Shown piece by piece: positions 6,956 to 11,340 of a stretch of 11,340 nt of DNA. The notes below the pieces were generated by a model, which saw only the letters and a list, made by a program, of their open reading frames with translations, searched no databases and was not told the DNA's origin. Every line of letters starts with the position of its first letter. The stretch's first letter is position 1. The position numbers were made by a program, and so were the translations under genes. Source of the stretch: Bacteroidales bacterium. GTDB lineage: Bacteria > Bacteroidota > Bacteroidia > Bacteroidales > Muribaculaceae. The stretch spans positions 1 to 11,340 of the forward strand of contig JAUNCU010000090.1 of assembly GCA_030526455.1 (NCBI GenBank), in the 5' to 3' direction.

Positions 6956-7003
6956 CAGCATTAGGCGATTGAGAATCAAAATAATAGCATTCGCCTGGTG
7001 CTG
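6956..7003 (+). other. 13-bp hairpin downstream of the ABC-F gene
   Basis: CAGCATTAGGCGA (6956-6968) pairs with TCGCCTGGTGCTG (6991-7003) over 13 bp as RNA, with two adjacent U-G wobbles and a 22-nt A-rich loop. It starts 24 bases after the stop codon, where a terminator is expected. No T-run follows, so it is either a weak or factor-assisted terminator or a 3' end-stabilising hairpin. Confidence 0.45.
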
Positions 7004-7362
7004 GGTTGTACCAAAATGAATAATATGGGTGGGAGGTTGTCCGAAAACACTGGTTATTACCATGACCGACCCTCTCCGAGGCTCATTCCTTTGTGGTTCT
7101 TTATCTCCAAGCCGCGCTCGCGAATTGCTACGCAATTCACTCGCTTGCATGGAGTTAACCATGATAAGCCGTCTCCGACGGCGGCGAATGGACGGCTGGT
7201 GTTTTAGTTATGGAACTACCGCATTGTTGAATTTTGCCCCCTACCTTATTCTACGTTTTGACACACACCCTCTACCGTTCATCCCCCCTCGACTCCACTC
7301 GGAGGGTTGTTAAATCATGTTAATTCTACAGCCGTAAACCGCTTTGTTTGTTAATGATTTTG
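7004..7362. other. hairpin-rich non-coding region
   Basis: No convincing gene is present. The open frames here lack family features and start signals. The stretch holds two copies of ACCATGA-N7-TCTCCGA (7059-7079 and 7158-7178, 99 bp apart). Each TCTCCGA forms a small hairpin with a TCC loop: CCTC/GAGG in the first and GCCGTC/GACGGC in the second. Between them is a larger imperfect hairpin, CTCCAAGC at 7105-7112 against GCATGGAG at 7147-7154, with an inner perfect stem GAATTGC/GCAATTC at 7122-7138. The layout suggests a dispersed palindromic element or a structured leader. I do not recognise a named family. Confidence 0.5.
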
Positions 7363-7370
7363 TAAATTTG
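7363..7370 (+). promoter_or_regulatory. putative -7 element of the first BspA-like gene
   Basis: TAAATTTG matches TAnnTTTG exactly. TTTG at 7343-7346 is the nearest upstream candidate for the -33 box, but its spacing of 16 is shorter than the usual 19-21. The leader would be about 95 nt, longer than those of the other genes here. Confidence 0.4.
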
Positions 7371-7468
7371 AGGATAAGTATGCGCATCGGTTTGTCAGCG
7401 AATCAATTCTTTGAGAACAGGCGCCTTCATTTTACCTAAAATATTAACTATCAAAACTTCATACAGCA

Positions 7469-9265
7469 ATGAAAAAACTTTTTACACTCCTTGCTCTGGT
7501 GGTGCTCACAGCCACCACGATGGCAGCCTACGACTTTGAGGTGGGCGGCATTTATTACAACCTAGAATGGGGTAAAACCGACGAGGTTAATGTGACTTAT
7601 AAAAGCGAGAACTGCTATTCAGGAAAGGTGGTCATTCCAGAGAAAGTGACCTATAACGGGAAGACCTACACCGTGGTTAGCATCAATAGCAATGCCTTTT
7701 ACGGGTGCGTAAACCTTGCCGAAGTAGTGCTACCGAATACGATTACAGAGATATGGAACTGGGTTTTTCACGGTTGTACCCGTCTTGAGCGAATTGATAT
7801 TCCTTCAAGTGTCACCGCTATAGGTGCGTCAGTATTCTCAAATTGCACTGCTTTGAAACAGGTGACCCTGCCCAGCAAACTCACAAAAATTGGTACCAAT
7901 GCATTTGAAGGTTGCACTAGCCTCACAGAAATATCAATCCCAAACTCTGTCACCACCATAGGAAGTTACCTTTTTAAGGACTGTACAGCATTGACGAAAG
8001 CAAACATTCCCAGAGGGATCACTGAGGTTCCTGATGGTTATTTTGCTGGTTGCACTTCGTTGCAGCAATTCACAATTCCCGAGGGCATTACCCGCATCGA
8101 CGACTACGCTTTCTATGAGTGCTCTGGTTTGAAAAGCATCACCATTCCAAGTAGTGTGAAAGAAATCGGCACATCATCTTTTTCGGGATGCACCAGCATG
8201 AAAAGCATAACCATCCCAAGCAGCGTAACCGTAATAGGAGGTTATGCATTTAGCCGAATGGGGATTACGGAAATTTCGCTCCCCGCAAGTGTGACCACTG
8301 TGAAAGCCCGTGCATTCAATGAATGTAAGAATTTAACAAAGGTGACTTCTCTGGGTAGTATATCGGTTCTTGACGAATATGTATTTGCGAAATGCAGCCT
8401 ACTGACTAACGTCACACTTCCTAACACCCTCACCACCATCAATAGCGATGCATTCTGGGACTGTACCAGCCTCTCAAAAATCGTTCTTCCCAAGAACCTG
8501 AAATCATTAAATCCATTGGCCTTTATCGATTGTAGCGCATTGAAAGAATTTGCAGTTGATGCAGCAAACCCCAATTTCACTGCTGTAGGTGGAATTCTTT
8601 TCAGCAAGGACAAAACCACGCTTGTTTGCTATCCGTTTGGCAAAGGTGGCACCTCTTACACTATCCCCGCTGGCGTAAGAACCATTGGTGATAATGCGTT
8701 TCGAGGCTTGGAAAATTTCACTAATATCACCTTCCCTATGGGATTGAAAACGATAGGCATAAGTGGTTTTGGTGATTGTTCAGGCCTTACACAAATAAAT
8801 CTTCCTGATGGCCTGACCACTCTTGGAGATGGTGCTTTTTGGGGGTGCGATAACTTGAAAGAGGTTACCCTTCCCAGCACCGTCACTTCAATGGAATGCG
8901 CATTCTGGTGGTGCGCCAGCCTCTCAAAGATGTATTGCAAAGCGAAGACACCTATTAAAACAGTTAATCGCCTTTTTTCAAATACTCCTGTTAAAACTGC
9001 CACACTTTATGTGCCCATCGGCAGCAAGGCGGCATATCAGGCCGCCGCGGGATGGAAAGATTTCGGTACTATCATCGAGATGGACTTCCCTGCCACTAAG
9101 GGCGACGTGAATGGTGATGGACAGGTGAATGTGAGCGACGTGACTGCACTCATCTCACGCATCCTCGGCACCGCATCCTACGCCGACAATGTGTGCGACG
9201 TGAACGGCGACGGCCAAGTGAACGTGAGCGACGTGACTGCCCTCATCGCCCTCATCCTCGCCTAG
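7469..9265 (+). CDS. BspA-like leucine-rich-repeat surface protein with C-terminal dockerin module (copy 1)
   Basis: The 598-residue product has a signal peptide (MKK, then a hydrophobic run, cleavage near TTMA at 19). A short beta region (YDFEVGGIYY, 21-30) leads into about 17 LRR_5/BspA units of about 23 residues (roughly 70-480), with the pattern AFxxCxxLxxIxIPxxVTxIG. An island at 359-396 (AVDAANP and LVCYPFGKGG) is common inside this family. Residues 546-598 are a dockerin type I-like module with two calcium loops, each DVNGDGQVNVSD (546-557 and 577-588). There is no type IX sorting domain or lipoprotein box. BspA relatives bind host matrix proteins or other bacteria. The dockerin suggests docking to a cohesin-like partner, but neither partner nor ligand is shown here. 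The LRR part is A/T-richer than the dockerin codons, suggesting a mosaic gene. A 23-residue unit (231-253) is extra relative to copy 2. Confidence 0.88.
   Translation: MKKLFTLLALVVLTATTMAAYDFEVGGIYYNLEWGKTDEVNVTYKSENCYSGKVVIPEKVTYNGKTYTVVSINSNAFYGCVNLAEVVLPNTITEIWNWVFHGCTRLERIDIPSSVTAIGASVFSNCTALKQVTLPSKLTKIGTNAFEGCTSLTEISIPNSVTTIGSYLFKDCTALTKANIPRGITEVPDGYFAGCTSLQQFTIPEGITRIDDYAFYECSGLKSITIPSSVKEIGTSSFSGCTSMKSITIPSSVTVIGGYAFSRMGITEISLPASVTTVKARAFNECKNLTKVTSLGSISVLDEYVFAKCSLLTNVTLPNTLTTINSDAFWDCTSLSKIVLPKNLKSLNPLAFIDCSALKEFAVDAANPNFTAVGGILFSKDKTTLVCYPFGKGGTSYTIPAGVRTIGDNAFRGLENFTNITFPMGLKTIGISGFGDCSGLTQINLPDGLTTLGDGAFWGCDNLKEVTLPSTVTSMECAFWWCASLSKMYCKAKTPIKTVNRLFSNTPVKTATLYVPIGSKAAYQAAAGWKDFGTIIEMDFPATKGDVNGDGQVNVSDVTALISRILGTASYADNVCDVNGDGQVNVSDVTALIALILA
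8159..8227 (+). repeat. extra 69-bp LRR unit in BspA-like copy 1
   Basis: Codons 231-253 form one whole LRR unit that is absent from copy 2. The units on both sides align without other gaps. The DNA encoding KSITIPSSV occurs twice here, 69 bp apart (within 8132-8158 and 8201-8227), and only once in copy 2. This is what slipped or unequal recombination between neighbouring units would leave. Confidence 0.8.
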
Positions 9266-9335
9266 GCCCTCTGCCCCACTGCCCCACACAGATCTCACGG
9301 ATCTCACGGAAATAAGTCTAACAGTCTAACAGTAG
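9239..9335 (+). repeat. 97-bp exact repeat spanning the 3' end of copy 1 and its flank
   Basis: Bases 9239-9335 are identical to 11244-11340. The repeat covers the last nine codons including TAG, plus 70 bp of 3' flank. The flank holds three short tandem doublets: CTGCCCCA twice (9271-9286), ATCTCACGG twice (9292-9309) and GTCTAACA twice (9316-9331). Confidence 0.97.
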
Positions 9336-9542
9336 GGCTCACACAGATTCAACGAGATTCAACAAAATAGTTCGTTTAATTCTTCGCAAGCGAAGCGGCA
9401 AGCCGATGACGTGAAATTCGTTGAACACAAAATATCACACAGAAATTCAACGAGATTCAACGGAATAATTCGTTAATTTGTTTAATTCGTTGATAAATAA
9501 ACTCAATACAAGAACATTTCTCAACAAAAAATATATACTGCA
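9266..9542. other. intergenic spacer between the BspA-like copies, rich in short repeats
   Basis: No gene is visible in these 277 bases. After the 97-bp repeat come two related blocks sharing the exact 17-mer ATTCAACGAGATTCAAC (9347-9363 and 9445-9461), each followed by a TTCGTT-containing stretch. Between them is a perfect small hairpin, CTTCGC-AA-GCGAAG (9382-9395). I see no T-tract terminator for copy 1 and no clean TAnnTTTG promoter for copy 2, so the two genes may share a transcript or use a degenerate promoter in the A/T-rich 9465-9540. Confidence 0.6.
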
Positions 9543-11270
9543 ATGAAAAAACTTTTAATCCTTCTCTCCCTGGTGGTGCTTACGGCCACCACGATGGCTG
9601 CCTACGACTTTGAGGTGGGCGGTATTTATTACAGTCACAAATACGGTACTACCGACAAAGTGTATGTGACCAGCAAAAGCAACAACTGCTATTCCGGAAA
9701 AGTAACCATACCCGAGAATGTAACCTACGACGGCAAGAACTATGCTGTGGTTTACATAGGTAGCAACGCCTTTTACAACTGCGTAAACCTTACCGATGTA
9801 GTGATACCAAATACAATAACCGAAATAGGTGCCAGGGCTTTTTACGGCTGCGCACGTCTTGAGCAAGTATCTATACCGTCAAGTGTCACCAAAGTTAAAA
9901 CATCTGCATTTGCAAATTGCACTGCCTTGAAAAAGGTGAGCCTGCCCAGCAAACTCGAAACACTTGAAAGTGAAGCATTCAGAAATTGCTCAAGCCTCGC
10001 TGAAATAACAATTCCTAACTCAGTCACTACTCTTGAAAGCGGTGTTTTTGATGGGTGTACGTCATTGACTAAAGTAAACATTCCCACAGGGATTACAACG
10101 ATTCCAGAGCAGTTTTTCTTCAATTGTAAGTCACTCGCGCAAATCACTATTCCAAATAATATCACCAGCATTGGCAGAACTGCTTTTGGCAACTGTTCTG
10201 GCTTGAAAAGCATAACCATTCCGAGCAGTGTAACAGAGATAAGTTATCATGCATTTGACGCGGCAGGACTTACTGAAATATCGCTCCCCGCGAGTGTTAC
10301 CACTTTGAAAAGTTATGCATTCTATGAATGTAAAGATTTAGTAAAGGTGACTTCTCTTGGTGGAATCACAGAACTTGATGAATATGTGTTCGCAAAATGC
10401 CAGAATCTAACGAACATTACACTACACCCCACGCTCACCACTATCAAAAGAAATGCTTTTTTACAATGTACCAGTCTTTCAAAAATAGTTCTTCCCAAGA
10501 GCATGTCTTCTGTAACCCCATTAGCCTTTTACGATTGCACAACATTGAAGGAAATTGCTGTCGATGCCGCAAACCCCTACTTCACCTCAGCAGGAGGCAT
10601 TCTTTTCAGCAAGGACAAAACCACGCTTGTTTGCTATCCGTTTGGCAAAGGAGGCACAACCTACACTATCCCAGCTGGCGTAACAACCATTGGTGATAAT
10701 GCGTTTCGAGACTTGGTAAATTTCACTAATATCACGATTCCTAACGGCGTGAAAACAATAGGTAGTCAAACATTTTCTTATTGTAACGGGCTCACAAAGA
10801 TCAACCTCCCTGAGGGCCTGACAACTCTTGGACATGGAGCTTTTTGGGGGTGCAGTAACTTGAAACAGGTTACCCTTCCCAGCACTGTCACTTCAATGGA
10901 GTGCGCATTCTGGTGGTGCACCAGCCTCTCAAAGATGTATTGCAAAGCGAAGACTCCTATTAAAACAGAGAATTATCTCTTTAGTAACACACCTGTTGAA
11001 TCTGCCACGCTTTATGTGCCTATCGGCAGCAAGGCTGCTTATCAGGCGGCCAACGGCTGGAATGAATTTGGTACTATCATCGAGATGGATTTCTCGGTGA
11101 CCCAGGGCGACGTGAATGGTGATGGCCAGGTGAACGTGAGCGATGTGACTGCGCTCATTTCACGCATCCTCGGCACCGCATCCTTCGCCGACAAGGTGTG
11201 CGACATCAACGGCGACGGCCAGGTGAACGTGAGCGACGTAACAGCCCTCATCGCCCTCATCCTCGCCTAG
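9543..11270 (+). CDS. BspA-like leucine-rich-repeat surface protein with C-terminal dockerin module (copy 2)
   Basis: The 575-residue product is colinear with copy 1: signal peptide (1-19), YDFEVGGIYY leader, about 16 LRR_5/BspA units, the AVDAANP/LVCYPFGKGG island, and a two-loop dockerin-like module at 523-575. It is shorter by exactly one 23-residue LRR unit. Similarity is strongest at the signal peptide, in the last third and in the dockerin, where long DNA runs are identical, for example the 53-bp run at 10599-10651 matching 8594-8646. The early and middle LRR units have diverged, mainly at positions expected on the exposed face. The second calcium loop reads DINGDGQVNVSD instead of DVNGDGQVNVSD. 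The start is chosen by the signal peptide and by alignment with copy 1. Function is inferred only from the family: a secreted adhesin or binding scaffold. Confidence 0.88.
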   Translation: MKKLLILLSLVVLTATTMAAYDFEVGGIYYSHKYGTTDKVYVTSKSNNCYSGKVTIPENVTYDGKNYAVVYIGSNAFYNCVNLTDVVIPNTITEIGARAFYGCARLEQVSIPSSVTKVKTSAFANCTALKKVSLPSKLETLESEAFRNCSSLAEITIPNSVTTLESGVFDGCTSLTKVNIPTGITTIPEQFFFNCKSLAQITIPNNITSIGRTAFGNCSGLKSITIPSSVTEISYHAFDAAGLTEISLPASVTTLKSYAFYECKDLVKVTSLGGITELDEYVFAKCQNLTNITLHPTLTTIKRNAFLQCTSLSKIVLPKSMSSVTPLAFYDCTTLKEIAVDAANPYFTSAGGILFSKDKTTLVCYPFGKGGTTYTIPAGVTTIGDNAFRDLVNFTNITIPNGVKTIGSQTFSYCNGLTKINLPEGLTTLGHGAFWGCSNLKQVTLPSTVTSMECAFWWCTSLSKMYCKAKTPIKTENYLFSNTPVESATLYVPIGSKAAYQAANGWNEFGTIIEMDFSVTQGDVNGDGQVNVSDVTALISRILGTASFADKVCDINGDGQVNVSDVTALIALILA

Positions 11271-11340
11271 GCCCTCTGCCCCACTGCCCCACACAGATCT
11301 CACGGATCTCACGGAAATAAGTCTAACAGTCTAACAGTAG
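11244..11340 (+). repeat. 97-bp exact repeat spanning the 3' end of copy 2, at the window edge
   Basis: It is identical to 9239-9335. The window stops at the same base (AGTAG) where the match would next be tested, so the true repeat could be longer. The offset between copies is 2005 bp, which equals the 2074-bp distance between the two starts minus the 69-bp LRR unit. The whole gene plus flank was therefore duplicated as one block. Confidence 0.97.

Noticed and set aside
7029..7313. Possible small protein upstream of the first BspA-like gene
   Set aside because: The frame runs through the hairpins, has no plausible start signal and shows no recognisable protein features. The sequence looks structural, not coding.
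9266..9492. Possible CRISPR array because of repeated short blocks
   Set aside because: The repeats are 8-17 bp, of several different sequences, and mostly in immediate tandem. There is no constant repeat-spacer periodicity and no cas gene.

Overview
The window looks like a piece of a Bacteroidales genome, probably a gut or oral Prevotellaceae- or Muribaculaceae-like organism. Four things point there: promoters of the TTTG / TAnnTTTG type; start codons in A/T-rich leaders with little or no Shine-Dalgarno sequence; a C-terminal sorting domain of the type IX secretion system; and BspA-type leucine-rich-repeat proteins. The assignment is from protein style and signals, not from a database search. 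No transposase, integrase or CRISPR array is visible.

Left part (1-3760): after a 55-bp exact copy of the start of the first gene and two short palindromic repeats comes a two-gene operon. It encodes a secreted PD40/TolB-like beta-propeller protein and, 8 bases later, an 859-residue multidomain N-acetylmuramoyl-L-alanine amidase with a type IX sorting tail. A clear intrinsic terminator closes the operon. The pair is most simply read as an exported peptidoglycan-acting enzyme with a co-expressed envelope partner.

Middle part (3760-7000): an inverted pair of 32-bp REP-like palindromes (a REPIN-like arrangement) is followed on the minus strand by a TcdA-type tRNA threonylcarbamoyladenosine dehydratase gene, an intrinsic terminator and a tRNA-Glu(CTC) gene with a near-perfect Bacteroidales promoter. 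Divergent from the tRNA lies a plus-strand Uup-type ABC-F ATPase gene. These are translation-related housekeeping genes. About 540 bases of hairpin-rich non-coding DNA follow.

Right part (7469-11340): two tandem paralogues encode secreted BspA-like LRR proteins that end in a two-loop dockerin-type calcium-binding module. The copies differ in length by exactly one 23-residue LRR unit and share an exact 97-bp segment running from the last codons into the 3' flank. The window ends exactly where that shared segment ends in the first copy. A shared 55-bp segment also forms the left edge. Both edges therefore look like assembly breaks in repeats, and a further BspA-like copy downstream is likely.

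I found no complete new defence or mobile system. The points most worth a second look are the two REP-like families without a transposase, the expanding LRR-dockerin array, and a pair of covarying small hairpins upstream of it.
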